Assembly: GCF_019704135.1 (NCBI RefSeq)
Contig: NZ_AP024355.1
Coordinates: 3,603,034-3,667,033 of the forward strand
Source of the DNA: Desulfuromonas versatilis
GTDB lineage: Bacteria; Desulfobacterota; Desulfuromonadia; Desulfuromonadales; NIT-T3
Reading direction: 5' to 3'
DNA length: 64,000 bases
Shown here: positions 8,530 to 17,231 of the stretch, piece by piece
How the letters are laid out: every line of letters begins with the position of its first letter
Position numbering within the stretch: position 1 is the stretch's first letter
Position numbers and translations under genes: made by a program
The notes under the pieces: model-generated
Told to the model about the DNA's origin: nothing
What the model saw: the letters and a program-made list of their open reading frames with translations, nothing else
Database searches by the model: none

Positions 8530-8571
8530 TTTTTCAAAATCCTTAAGGATTTCAGAGCGAAAGGGCGTTTA

Positions 8572-9426
8572 ATGTCCCTTCGGGAGGGGGCTGCGGCCCC
8601 GCAAGACAGGCCGGCGGCCACTATCAGCATTGAAAATGAACGGCGCAAGGGCCTGGCCGCGGGGGTCACCCGGGAGGAGAACCTCCCCTTCCTGCGAACC
8701 CCCTCCGGTTCGGCGCGAGGCGGGGTGCTTCTGGTTCACGGCTTCACCGCCTCGCCCTGGGAAATGCGCAGCCCCGCCGAGGCCTTGGCCCAGGCGGGCT
8801 TTCTCTGCCATGCGGTGCGCCTGCCGGGACACGGGACCACGCCGGAGGACCTGGCGGGCCGCAGCTGTGAAGAGTGGCAGGAGGCGGTGGAGCGCGGCTA
8901 TCGATTGCTGGCCGAACAGACCGACCGGGTTTACGGGGTCGGCATGAGCACCGGCGCCCTGCTGTTGCTGACCCTGGCCGAGATCCGGCCCCTTGAAGGG
9001 GTGGTGCTGCTCTCGCCTTTCCTGCGGCTTCGCCATCGCCTCGCCCCAGGCGCCGGGCTGCTGCGGTATTTCCTGCGCTTCCAGAAACGCAGCCTCCCTG
9101 CCGAACTTGCTCCGTACTACTACGAGCTGCGCCCGGTCAACGGGGTTTACCAGCTCTACCGCCTGGTGCGCAAGGTGCGGCGTCTGCTGCGCGGGTTGCG
9201 CCTTCCGGTTCTGGTCATCAACGCCAGGGGCGACTCGACCATCGACCCGGCCAGCGGCGCAGAGCTTTACCGGCGCCTTGGCAGCACCACCAAGGAGCAT
9301 CATTTGCTCGGCGAGGAAGTTTCCCACATCCTCACCACGGAGGAAAACCCGCGGCTGGCGGAAACGCTGAAACTGATCAGCGGTTTTCTCGATCGGCTGG
9401 ACCGGCTGCGGGGCCCCGGCCGGTGA
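8572..9426 (+). CDS. Alpha/beta hydrolase, carboxylesterase/monoglyceride lipase type
   Basis: A 284-residue serine hydrolase without signal peptide. The oxyanion-hole strand VLLVHGFTASPWEM is at about 52-65, the nucleophile is S126 in GMSTG, the probable acid is D221 in NARGDSTID, and the catalytic histidine is H252 in EVSHIL. This pattern matches the Est30/monoacylglycerol lipase-like carboxylesterases; natural substrate unknown. The first 35 residues are poorly conserved-looking and the start is uncertain because the upstream ribosome binding site is weak. The last 50 nt overlap the 3' end of coaE on the other strand. Confidence 0.82.
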   Translation: MSLREGAAAPQDRPAATISIENERRKGLAAGVTREENLPFLRTPSGSARGGVLLVHGFTASPWEMRSPAEALAQAGFLCHAVRLPGHGTTPEDLAGRSCEEWQEAVERGYRLLAEQTDRVYGVGMSTGALLLLTLAEIRPLEGVVLLSPFLRLRHRLAPGAGLLRYFLRFQKRSLPAELAPYYYELRPVNGVYQLYRLVRKVRRLLRGLRLPVLVINARGDSTIDPASGAELYRRLGSTTKEHHLLGEEVSHILTTEENPRLAETLKLISGFLDRLDRLRGPGR

Positions 9427-10006
9427 GTTGGCTCCAGAGCGCCTGGACCTGCTGCCTGAGCTGCTCGAGCGAGCCGGAATTATCGATAAGGTAATCCGAG
9501 CGCGCGGCCTTTTCGGACTGGGGCATCTGGGCAGCAATCCTCGCCTGGGCAGCCTCAGGGCCGCTGCGGTCCCGGGCCATCAAGCGATTCAATTGCAGGC
9601 GCTCGTCGATGATTACGCTGAGCACGGCATCGACCCGCCCTTCGGCGCCCGCTTCGAACAGCAGCGGCGCCTCGTAGACGACCAGCAGGGGATTTTGCCG
9701 GCGCAGTTCGGCAAGGCGTTTTTCCGCCAGCGCGGCGATGGCCGGATGGGTGATGCGGTTCAGGTCCTGCCTGGCGCGGGGGTCGGCGAAGACGATGCGG
9801 GAGAGGGCGGCCCGGTCGAGGGTGCCGTCGGCGCAGAGGACCTGGGGGCCGAAGCGCTCGACCAGCTGCCGCAGGGCGGGCGTCCCGGGCAGAACCGCCT
9901 GGCGGGCCAGTTCATCGGCACTCACCACGATGGCCCCCAGCTCCCGGAATACCTGCGCCACGGTACTTTTGCCGCTGGCTATGCCGCCGGTAACGCCAAG
10001 TATCAT
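9377..10006 (-). CDS. coaE: Dephospho-CoA kinase
   Basis: Catalyses the last step of coenzyme A synthesis, the ATP-dependent 3'-phosphorylation of dephospho-CoA. The 209-residue protein opens with the P-loop GVTGGIASGKS, followed by the ADELARQAV and HPAI segments typical of CoaE and the lid-region RDRSG. The frame runs upstream to 10078, but the ATG at 10006 directly precedes the conserved MILGVTGG strand and has GGGAG five bases before it. It converges on the esterase gene with a 50-nt overlap of coding sequence, so no terminator separates them. Confidence 0.93.
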   Translation of the reverse strand: MILGVTGGIASGKSTVAQVFRELGAIVVSADELARQAVLPGTPALRQLVERFGPQVLCADGTLDRAALSRIVFADPRARQDLNRITHPAIAALAEKRLAELRRQNPLLVVYEAPLLFEAGAEGRVDAVLSVIIDERLQLNRLMARDRSGPEAAQARIAAQMPQSEKAARSDYLIDNSGSLEQLRQQVQALWSQLTGRGPAAGPADRENR

Positions 10007-10125
10007 GACCACTCCCACCTGCAGGCGCCGCTCTTCGTCGGGGTGACCACCCGGGGCGCCGCAACTTCCGAGCATCATAGCAGAAATGGGATCAGTGAAA
10101 AACCCTTCTCCGAGCGAGGTGACTC

Positions 10126-11964
10126 ATGAGTGAATTCAGGACTATTCCCCAGATGGTACTCGGCCTGGCCGCCCGCCGGAATGAGCGCACCGCGCTGCGT
10201 TTCAAGCGCGGCGGCGCCTATCATGACGTCTCCTGGAGGGCGCTTGAGCAGAGCATCCGGGCTTACGCCCGGGGGCTGGCGGCCCTGGAGGTCGCTCCGG
10301 GCGAGCGGGTCGCGATCATGTCGCCCAACTGCCCCGAGTGGATCTATGCCGACCTCGGCGCCATGTCGATAGGAGCCATTACCGTCCCCGTCTACCATAC
10401 CGAGGGGACCTCGGCCATCGTCTACATCCTGCAGAATTCGCAGAGCCGCATCCTCTTCGCCCACTCGGCGACCGCCGCCGCCGAGCTGGCAGCCAGGCTC
10501 CACGAGGTTCCGCAGCTGCAGCGAATCGTCCTGCTCGAAGGGGAGTTCGAACACCCCCGGGTCACCCCCCTGGAGCGCTTTCTCCGCGACGGCGAGCAGC
10601 AGAAGGCCGAACGGCTCGAACAGCGTATGGCCGCGCTCGACCCGGAGGCGGTGGCGACACTGGTCTACACCTCCGGAACCACCGGCCAGCCCAAGGGGGC
10701 CATGCTGACCCATCGAAACATCCTGGCCAACGTCGAGGCCGCCCTCTCGGTGTTCAAGATCACCGACCAGGATCAATGCCTATCCTTCCTCCCCATGTCC
10801 CACGTCTTCGAGCGGGTCGACGGCTACTACCTGATGCTGCAGGTGGGGACCGTCATCGCCTTCGCCGAAAGCATCGACACGGTGCCGGCCAACCTCCAGG
10901 AGGTCCACCCGACCTTGGCGATCAGCGTGCCGCGGCTGTTCGAGAAGATGTACGCCCGGGTCATGGAACGGGCCCTGTCCGGGCCCTGGCTGAAGAAGCA
11001 GCTGTTTTTCGGCGCCCTCAAGGCGGGTCGGGCCTACGTCCGCCAGACCCAGGCGGGGCAGCAACCGAGCGCGCTGCTGGCCCACCTGGTGGATCTGGGG
11101 CGCAAGGTCGTTTTCTCCAAGCTCAGAGCCCCGCTGGGCGGCCGCATCCGCTTCTTCATTTCCGGCGGCGCCCCCCTGAGCCGGGACATCGCCGAATTCT
11201 TCCTGGCGGCCGACATCCCCATCTACGAAGGGTATGGCTTGACCGAGACCGCCGCAGGCATCGCCGTGAACACCCCCGAGGCCCATCGCCTGGGAACCGT
11301 CGGCAGGCCCTTTCCCGGGACCGAACTGCGCATCGCCGACGACGGCGAGATCCTGGTCAGGGGACCGGGAATTTTCAAGGGCTACTGGGAGGACCCGGAA
11401 CGAACCGCGGAAGCTTTCGAGGGGGACTGGTTCAGGACTGGGGATATCGGCAGCGTCGACGAGGACGGCTACCTGAAGATCACCGACCGCAAAAAGGACC
11501 TCATCGTCACCGCCGGAGGCAAGAACATCGCCCCGCAGTTTCTGGAGAACCTGGTCAAAGCCGACAAGTTCTTCGCCAACGCCATGGTCTACGGCGACCG
11601 TAAGCCGTTTCTGACCGCGCTGCTGGTGCCGAACCTGGAGAATCTCGAGAAATATGCCCGGGCCAACGACATCCCCTTTCTGAACCACTGCGACCTGGTG
11701 ACCCACCCCAAAATTCTCGAGCTGGCGCGCACCCGCCTCGAGGCAAAGCAGGAGAACCTCCCCGGGTACCAGCAGATCAAACGTTTCACCCTTCTCTCCG
11801 GGGATTTTTCCAAGGAGCAGGTAACGCCGACCCTGAAGGTCAAGCGCAGGCTGGTCACCCAGCACTACCACCAGGTGCTCGAAGAGATGTACCAGGCCAA
11901 GGACCACGGGGTCCACGACAGCGGATTCTGCATTGTCGATGCCGAGCGCGAGACCAGGGGGTGA
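10126..11964 (+). CDS. Long-chain fatty acid-CoA ligase (AMP-forming)
   Basis: A 612-residue adenylate-forming enzyme that activates fatty acids to acyl-CoA through an acyl-adenylate. The A3 motif YTSGTTGQPKGAM is at about 182-194, the A5 segment GYGLTE follows, and the C-terminal ITDRKKDLIVTAGGKNI carries the hinge and catalytic-lysine region. Length and the GTVGRPFPGTE stretch place it with the FadD15-like long-chain ligases. GAGGTG just before the ATG is the ribosome binding site. It faces away from coaE; together they hint at a CoA-related neighbourhood, though not an operon. Confidence 0.92.
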   Translation: MSEFRTIPQMVLGLAARRNERTALRFKRGGAYHDVSWRALEQSIRAYARGLAALEVAPGERVAIMSPNCPEWIYADLGAMSIGAITVPVYHTEGTSAIVYILQNSQSRILFAHSATAAAELAARLHEVPQLQRIVLLEGEFEHPRVTPLERFLRDGEQQKAERLEQRMAALDPEAVATLVYTSGTTGQPKGAMLTHRNILANVEAALSVFKITDQDQCLSFLPMSHVFERVDGYYLMLQVGTVIAFAESIDTVPANLQEVHPTLAISVPRLFEKMYARVMERALSGPWLKKQLFFGALKAGRAYVRQTQAGQQPSALLAHLVDLGRKVVFSKLRAPLGGRIRFFISGGAPLSRDIAEFFLAADIPIYEGYGLTETAAGIAVNTPEAHRLGTVGRPFPGTELRIADDGEILVRGPGIFKGYWEDPERTAEAFEGDWFRTGDIGSVDEDGYLKITDRKKDLIVTAGGKNIAPQFLENLVKADKFFANAMVYGDRKPFLTALLVPNLENLEKYARANDIPFLNHCDLVTHPKILELARTRLEAKQENLPGYQQIKRFTLLSGDFSKEQVTPTLKVKRRLVTQHYHQVLEEMYQAKDHGVHDSGFCIVDAERETRG

Positions 11965-12000
11965 GGTTTCGGGGCGGAGCGGCTGCCGGAAGCTAAGGTG

Positions 12001-12029
12001 TTTACTTTTGTTCGGCGGAAGGATATTTT
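12001..12029 (+). promoter_or_regulatory. Possible promoter very close to the HEAT gene start
   Basis: TTTACT at 12001-12006 and TATTTT at 12024-12029 are 17 nt apart. The start point would fall only about three bases before the ATG at 12039, implying a nearly leaderless transcript. Confidence 0.4.
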
Positions 12030-12038
12030 AATCCGCAT

Positions 12039-13640
12039 ATGAAAGAGGATTTCACAGGGGCGGACGGCGAATCGGCCAATCAGGAGTGGCTCAAAGGGGT
12101 GGAGAATGCCCTGGCGGGGCTGGTCAAGCTCGTCAAGGCAATCGGTTACTACCCCCCGGGGCATCCGGCGCTGAAGGCGGCCGTCCAGGCAGCCGCGGGG
12201 CTTTTCGAGCCGCTGCTGGGCGCCGGGGAGAACCTGGCCCTCGGGGTACGTCGGGAGGGCTTTTTGCTGGGCGAGCGCCCCCTCACCCCGCAAAACCCGA
12301 TGCTGGCCAAACTCGCCTCCCTGCTGTTTGCCCGCCGCATCCAGCGGCTCACCATCCTGCCCGATCTCACCCCGGAGGACCTGCGCGCCTTCGCCCGCTG
12401 CATCAGCCTGGAGAGCGCCGAGATCCAGCGGCTGGGGGGGATTCAGGAACTGCTGTACAACGCCCGGGTGTCCACCCTCTGGGTCAACGAAACCGACCTG
12501 GCCAAGATTTTGGCGCAGAAGGAGATCCTGGAAGCCCAGAAGAAGCTCCACGGCGAGCAGCAGGATGAAGAGCCCCTGTCCGCCCGGGGGCCAACCCCTG
12601 CCGCCCGGAAACGGGATCTGCAGACGGTCCTCGCGGAACTTCGCACGGCCACCTCCGACGCCCGCTATCGCCAGCTGCTGCAGGAGTTGGTCCCCCTGCT
12701 GCGCATGAGCCTGAGCGAAGCCCCCCCTTCGCTGGTGGTGGGGGCGCTTGTGCTGCTCTGCCGGAACAGCTCCACCCCGGCGGCCGGCAAGTCACGCAGG
12801 GAATATTCCTTGCATGCCCTGAATCAGCTCCTGGGCAAGGAGCTGACGGACTTCTTGCTCGACCAGCTGTGCGGCCGCAGCACACCCGAGAAACTACGCG
12901 ACGCGGTCTTCCACATCCTGGTGTATCTGCGCGAGAAGGTCGTCCCCGAGATCATGGAGCGGCTGACCGAGGAAGGCGAGGCCCGCGCGCGCAAGATCCT
13001 CTCTGCCGCCCTGGTCCGCCAGGGCCGCGCCGCCGTGCCGATCCTGATCGAGCATCTTGCCGATCCGCGCTGGTTCGTGGTGCGCAACGCCGTAGGCATC
13101 CTCGGCGAGATCCGCGACCAGGGATCGGCAGCGCACTTCGCGCCCCTGCTCCACCACAAGGAGCCGCGGGTGCGCAGGGAGACCCTGCGGGCCCTCACCC
13201 GCATCGGCGGCCGCAATGCCATCGACATCCTGCTGCACACCGTCGATGAGGAGGAGGGGGACCTGCGCCGCCAAGCCCTGCTCTGCCTGGGGGCGATTAA
13301 AGACGGCGAGGCGATCCCCACCCTGGTCAAGCTCGTCCAGAAGCCGGACCTGATGCTGGCCAGCATCGAGGACAAAAAAGCCGCCATCCGGGCCCTGGGG
13401 GAAATCGGCCATCGCGACGCGGTCCCGACCCTCTCTTCCATTCTGCGCCGACGCAGATTTTGGCGCCGCTCCCGCTGGGACGAGCTGCGGCTCTACGCAG
13501 CCCAGGCCCTGGGGGGGATCGGTGACCCGGAGGCGAGCGCCGTTCTCGAAACCGCAGCCAACGGCCGTCCAGCCGAGGTGGCACGGGCAGCCTCCCAGGC
13601 GCTGAAGCAGATCCGCCCACTGAGCGAACATGAATCCTGA
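12039..13640 (+). CDS. HEAT-repeat protein with an N-terminal module shared with the next gene
   Basis: A 533-residue cytoplasmic protein of unknown function. Residues about 18-124 form a module also found at the start of the adjacent HD-GYP protein (YYPPGHPAL, then LAKLASLL, then LPDL..EDLRAF). From about residue 180 the protein becomes helical HEAT/PBS-lyase-like repeats (DPRWFVVRNAVGILGEI, EPRVRRETLRALTRIG, DLRRQALLCLGAI and others), usually protein-protein interaction scaffolds. It overlaps the HD-GYP gene by 11 nt, so the two are translationally coupled and probably work together, perhaps in cyclic-di-GMP signalling. Start chosen at the only in-frame ATG near the promoter. Confidence 0.8.
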   Translation: MKEDFTGADGESANQEWLKGVENALAGLVKLVKAIGYYPPGHPALKAAVQAAAGLFEPLLGAGENLALGVRREGFLLGERPLTPQNPMLAKLASLLFARRIQRLTILPDLTPEDLRAFARCISLESAEIQRLGGIQELLYNARVSTLWVNETDLAKILAQKEILEAQKKLHGEQQDEEPLSARGPTPAARKRDLQTVLAELRTATSDARYRQLLQELVPLLRMSLSEAPPSLVVGALVLLCRNSSTPAAGKSRREYSLHALNQLLGKELTDFLLDQLCGRSTPEKLRDAVFHILVYLREKVVPEIMERLTEEGEARARKILSAALVRQGRAAVPILIEHLADPRWFVVRNAVGILGEIRDQGSAAHFAPLLHHKEPRVRRETLRALTRIGGRNAIDILLHTVDEEEGDLRRQALLCLGAIKDGEAIPTLVKLVQKPDLMLASIEDKKAAIRALGEIGHRDAVPTLSSILRRRRFWRRSRWDELRLYAAQALGGIGDPEASAVLETAANGRPAEVARAASQALKQIRPLSEHES

Positions 13641-14964
13641 ACTCTGCCGACAAATGGTCCAGGCGATGGCCGGGGCCTACAAGGGGCTGCGGCTCTATCC
13701 GCTGCAGCACCCGGCGATCGAACGCCTGCTCGAAGGGCTGCTGAACAGCCTGGTTCCCCTGTTCGCCGAGGAGCGACCGGTGCGGATGGGGCTGCTCGAG
13801 GGAGTGCTGTTTCTCGAAGACCAGCTGTTCAGCGAGGGCAGTCCGGCAGCCGAAGAACTGGCTCGGCTGCTGCAGATGCTCGAGCTGGAGGGGCTGGAGT
13901 TTCACCCCAACATCGGCATCGGCGAACTGCGCAGCTTTCTGGGCATCCTCAAAGATGGCGGCGGCAAGGGCGAAACCTTCCAGGACACCCTGACCGACCG
14001 CGGCATCCACAACATCCGCGCCTGCCTGCCCCAGTCCACCGAAGAGGACGAGGAGGATCAGGCCCCGCGCAAGGTCTACGGGCGGGCCCTCAAGGTGGTG
14101 GACAAGATCTTTCAGGACATGCGCCTGGGCAAGATCCCTTCCTCCACCGAGGCGCGGCGGGTGGTCAAGAGCATGGTCAAGCTCACCCTCGCCGATCCCC
14201 ATGCCCTGTTCGCCCTGTCGATGCTCCGCGATTACGACAACTACACCTTCAACCACTCGGTGAACGTCTCGGTCATCGCCCTGGCGGTGGGCCGGGCCTG
14301 CGGCCTGGACGAGGAGCAGCTGCGCACCCTCGGGCTGGGCGGGCTGCTGCACGATCTTGGCAAGCTGATCATCGACCGGCGGATCATCACCAAACCGGGG
14401 CGCCTGACCGACGAGGAGTTCGCCGAAATTCGCAAGCACCCCCAGTCGGGGGCGATCATCGTGCGCCAGATGGAAGGCATTTCCCAGGAAGTCATCGACA
14501 TCGTCCTCTGCCACCACCTGCGCTACGACCGGAAAGGCTACCCGGAAGACGCCCGCGGCCGAAGCATCTCCCCCCTGGCCGACATGGCCGCCATCGCCGA
14601 CACTTACGATGCCATGACCACCCTGCGCTCCTACCAGCACCCCATGACCCCCCGCAAGGCCACAGCCAGGTTGCGGGAGCTGGGGGGAACGGTTCTGCAT
14701 CCCAGGTACGTCGAACTCATGATCAATGCCCTGGGCCCCTACCCGGTGGGGAGCCTGGTGCGCCTCGACAGCAACGAAATCGGCCTGGTCATCCGGGTCG
14801 ACACCCGACAGCCGGACACCATCGACCTGAAAGTCCTCTTCGACGGGGATGGCGAGCGCCTGGCCGAGCCCGTGGTTCGCCACCTCCCCGGCTCCCAGTC
14901 CAAAAGGATAATCGCGGAAGTCGATCCTTTCTCACGCGGCATTGAGGTCGGGGAATTCTTCTGA
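13630..14964 (+). CDS. HD-GYP cyclic-di-GMP phosphodiesterase-like protein
   Basis: A 444-residue protein with an N-terminal module (about 5-108) like that of the preceding HEAT protein, an acidic linker near 138-145, and a complete HD-GYP domain at about 185-370. Metal-ligand residues H209, H241-D242, H270 and H295-H296 are present, GYP is at 303-305 and the ADTYDAMT motif follows, so it should hydrolyse cyclic-di-GMP (or cyclic GMP-AMP as in some Geobacter-group enzymes). A C-terminal stretch of about 70 residues resembles the short beta-rich tail found in many HD-GYP proteins. It ends at a strong terminator, completing a two-gene operon. Confidence 0.88.
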   Translation: MNPELCRQMVQAMAGAYKGLRLYPLQHPAIERLLEGLLNSLVPLFAEERPVRMGLLEGVLFLEDQLFSEGSPAAEELARLLQMLELEGLEFHPNIGIGELRSFLGILKDGGGKGETFQDTLTDRGIHNIRACLPQSTEEDEEDQAPRKVYGRALKVVDKIFQDMRLGKIPSSTEARRVVKSMVKLTLADPHALFALSMLRDYDNYTFNHSVNVSVIALAVGRACGLDEEQLRTLGLGGLLHDLGKLIIDRRIITKPGRLTDEEFAEIRKHPQSGAIIVRQMEGISQEVIDIVLCHHLRYDRKGYPEDARGRSISPLADMAAIADTYDAMTTLRSYQHPMTPRKATARLRELGGTVLHPRYVELMINALGPYPVGSLVRLDSNEIGLVIRVDTRQPDTIDLKVLFDGDGERLAEPVVRHLPGSQSKRIIAEVDPFSRGIEVGEFF

Positions 14965-14992
14965 GCCCCCCTTCAAGGGCCCCAGGAAACAG

Positions 14993-15022
14993 AAAACCCC
15001 GCCTCCGAAGAAGCGGGGTTGG
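14993..15022. terminator. Bidirectional terminator between HD-GYP and HEAT genes
   Basis: AACCCCGC at 14995-15002 pairs with GCGGGGTT at 15013-15020, with short A and T runs outside the stem on each side. It serves the two convergent genes. Confidence 0.75.
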
Positions 15023-15083
15023 CCTTTGATCCAGCGCCGGGCGCGCCCGGCGGCATCCTCCACAGCGCCTCTGCGGCGCTCTC

Positions 15084-15662
15084 TCATCCCTCGATCCTGA
15101 GCTTGCCCAGGGCCCTCACCGCCTCGCGGCGCACCGCGGGACGCGAATCCTTGGCCAGGGGAATCAGGAACGGCTCCGCCTCGCCGGCGCCCAGGGCACC
15201 GAGGGCGCGGACGGCGCTCTTGACCAGTTCGAGGTCCGAGGCTTTCAGGGCGGCGCCCAGGTAGGGCACCAGCCGCGGGTCTTCAAAATGCCCCAAGGCC
15301 TCGGCGGCATGCACCCGCACGGCCGGGTGGGGGTCCTTCAGGTGCTTGACCAGGCCCCCGAGGGTCTTGGGGTTCTTCTTTTTGCCCAGCACCTGGATGG
15401 CCGCGGCCCGGATATCCGGATCGGCATCCTTGAGCTGCTCCATCAAGGGAGCGAATACCCGGGGCGAGGCGACCCGCTCCAGGGCGAGGATGGCCTTGAC
15501 CCGCTGGCCGCGGTTGTCGGACTTCAGCGCCTCCAGGACCTGCCCCAGGCCCATGAGGGCCTCGAGCTGTTCCAAAGCGCCGGCAGCGGCCAGGCGCACG
15601 CCATCGTCCGCGTCGGTCAACGCCTCCTTGAGTACTTTTCGCCGTGCATCAAGCGTGCTCAA
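15084..15662 (-). CDS. Small HEAT-repeat protein
   Basis: A 192-residue protein made almost wholly of HEAT/PBS-lyase repeats of about 30 residues (DADDGVRLAAAGALEQL, DADPDIRAAAIQVLGK, DPHPAVRVHAAEALGHF, SRPAVRREAVRALGKL). Such proteins act as docking scaffolds; no catalytic motif is seen. The frame has no ATG at its start; I use the TTG at 15662, which has AGGGA about 9 nt before it and a good promoter behind that. It converges on the HEAT/HD-GYP operon, and its repeats resemble those of the upstream HEAT protein, so a functional link is possible but unproven. Confidence 0.75.
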   Translation of the reverse strand: MSTLDARRKVLKEALTDADDGVRLAAAGALEQLEALMGLGQVLEALKSDNRGQRVKAILALERVASPRVFAPLMEQLKDADPDIRAAAIQVLGKKKNPKTLGGLVKHLKDPHPAVRVHAAEALGHFEDPRLVPYLGAALKASDLELVKSAVRALGALGAGEAEPFLIPLAKDSRPAVRREAVRALGKLRIEG

Positions 15663-15690
15663 CGTTGCATCCCTTTCATGTCAGGGATGA

Positions 15691-15719
15691 ACGTTAGCAG
15701 AATTGGCCCCTGGGCGCAA
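15691..15719 (-). promoter_or_regulatory. Promoter for the small HEAT gene
   Basis: On the minus strand TTGCGC (15714-15719) and TAACGT (15691-15696) have a 17-nt spacer, with a TGC extension directly before the -10. The start point would be about 22 nt before the TTG start codon. Confidence 0.45.
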
Positions 15720-15797
15720 CGAATTTGGCCCCGGCAGGCTCCTGGAGCCTCCTTGCGCCGGCCGCTTTTCGCTTCGGCGCCCGCAGTCCATGCCCGG

Positions 15798-16067
15798 CTA
15801 CCCCTCCCAGAAATGGTAATGGGTGTTTTCCGAGAGAAACTGCACACATTCCCGCAGGGTCCCGCGAAAATCGATGCTCTCCCAGCGCTCCCGGTTGTGG
15901 AAATACTCCAGACGCCAGACCCCCTGCTTGTCCGTCGGCAGCAGCCTGGCGAACCGATCGTCACCCACCAGCAAATGCAGTTCCCCCTCGTCGGCGCTCA
16001 CCCGCAGCCCTGCCAGCCGCGGGTCGCGCTTGAGGATCTCCCTCGTCTGCCTGAGAAGCTCTTGCAT
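15798..16067 (-). CDS. Conserved-looking small protein of unknown function
   Basis: An 89-residue cytoplasmic protein that I do not recognise. It begins MQELLRQTREILKRDP, has a central beta-rich part (GLRVSADEGELHLLVGDDRFARLL) and ends in YFHNRERWESIDFRGTLRECVQFLSENTHYHFWEG, with aromatic residues clustered near the C-terminus. Three in-frame ATGs compete; that at 16067 has AAGGAG at the right distance (8 nt), while the others overlap or precede it. No signal peptide or membrane segment. Its upstream neighbour region is a long gap. Confidence 0.6.
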   Translation of the reverse strand: MQELLRQTREILKRDPRLAGLRVSADEGELHLLVGDDRFARLLPTDKQGVWRLEYFHNRERWESIDFRGTLRECVQFLSENTHYHFWEG

Positions 16068-16515
16068 GGCCATCGCTCCTTGGTCGCCCCGCAAAATCGT
16101 TGAGGACCTGTTGAAAGCTCTGCCAGGTCAACGGCTTGCGCGCCCACCCGTTTGCAACTCACGAGTTCATAATCAAGTAAAACCCCCAACCGCGGAGGGG
16201 TCAAGGGGGCCCCGAAAAAAGCGTCCGCGCCCTCGGTCGACCAGCTTCGGCACCGGCTGTCGCCATGCGGCTACGCCGCCGGCAAACGCCCCCCTGCCCT
16301 CCGCCCGGGCAGTTCGGACACCGCCAGGCGATTACCACGGCCGTAAGTCTGTCGGCCAAAACCGACGGTTTCTGGACGGAGTCGGAGCCAGCAAGGATCA
16401 GCGGAAACGGTCCAAAGAGCCAAACCACTGAAATAGTTTGCAAATACCATCCGGCACATGAGTTGCTATTGAAAAACGGTCAACCCAACACCTCCATCAG
16501 CCAAAGGATGACGCC
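16068..16515. other. 448-nt gap without a recognised gene
   Basis: No open frame with convincing coding character or start is visible on either strand. I see a small GC hairpin near 16188-16201 and a GTTTCTGGACGG-type stretch near 16370, but no match to cyclic-di-GMP riboswitch motifs, tRNA or other RNA that I know. An extended -10 (TGC followed by TATTGA) near 16462-16470 could drive the SH3b gene. Codon-like bias is weak, and a decayed gene is possible. Confidence 0.3.
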
Positions 16516-17199
16516 ATGCGCCTTAAAACCCTTCTGTCCGTCCTGCTCGCCCTGCAGCTGCTGAGCGCCGGCGCCGCCCTGGCCGCTACGCGCTACGTTT
16601 CCGATGAGCTGACCATCACCCTGCGCCGCGGCAAGGGCAATGATTTCAAGATCCTTAAAATGCTCAAGGTCGGCACCCCCCTCGAGGTGCTCGACGACGA
16701 CGGCCAGTGGGCCCAGGTGCGCGAACCCGGCGGCACGACGGGCTATGTGCTCACCCAGTTCCTGACCGGCGAACCCCCCAAGGCGATGGTCGCCGCCAAC
16801 CTGGAGAAAGACAACGCCCGGCTGGCCGAAGAACTGAAGCAGGTCAAGGAGAGCTACAAGGACGTCGACACCCTGGTCAACCGCTTCAAATCCCAGATCG
16901 GCGAACTTGAGACGGGCAAGGGGCAGGCGGAAAAAGGCCTGGAGGAATACCGGGGCAAGTACGAGAAGCTGCGCGAGGAGGCCCGAAACGTGGTCAAGCT
17001 GCAGGATGAGCGGGACCAACTGGCCAACGAAAACCAGCAGCTGACCACCGAAGTCAACGCCCTGCGCGCCGAGCGCAACTCGGTGCTGCGCACCGCGATG
17101 ATCAAGTGGTTCCTCGCCGGCGGCGGGGTGCTGTTCTTCGGCTGGATGGTCGGCAGCATCTCGCGGAAAAAGGCCAAGAGATCATCGCTGGGATGGTGA
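16516..17199 (+). CDS. SH3b-domain, coiled-coil membrane-anchored protein (TIGR04211 family)
   Basis: A 227-residue envelope protein. Residues 1-23 are a signal peptide, about 26-90 form a bacterial SH3 domain (RYVSDELTITLRRGKGNDFKIL, GTTGYVLTQFL), about 95-190 are a long coiled coil rich in E, K and L, and about 195-215 is a C-terminal transmembrane helix followed by a basic tail. This layout is that of the TIGR04211 SH3-and-anchor family, whose role in the periplasm (perhaps cell wall binding) is undefined. AAAGGA sits 7 nt before the ATG. It ends at a strong terminator. Confidence 0.85.
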   Translation: MRLKTLLSVLLALQLLSAGAALAATRYVSDELTITLRRGKGNDFKILKMLKVGTPLEVLDDDGQWAQVREPGGTTGYVLTQFLTGEPPKAMVAANLEKDNARLAEELKQVKESYKDVDTLVNRFKSQIGELETGKGQAEKGLEEYRGKYEKLREEARNVVKLQDERDQLANENQQLTTEVNALRAERNSVLRTAMIKWFLAGGGVLFFGWMVGSISRKKAKRSSLGW

Positions 17200-17231
17200 G
17201 AATCGCAGATTTTTCCTGACGACCCTGCCTG

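Noticed and set aside
16068-16515. Cyclic-di-GMP (GEMM) riboswitch before the SH3b gene
   Set aside because: I looked because such switches are common in this group, but the conserved core words were not found on either strand.
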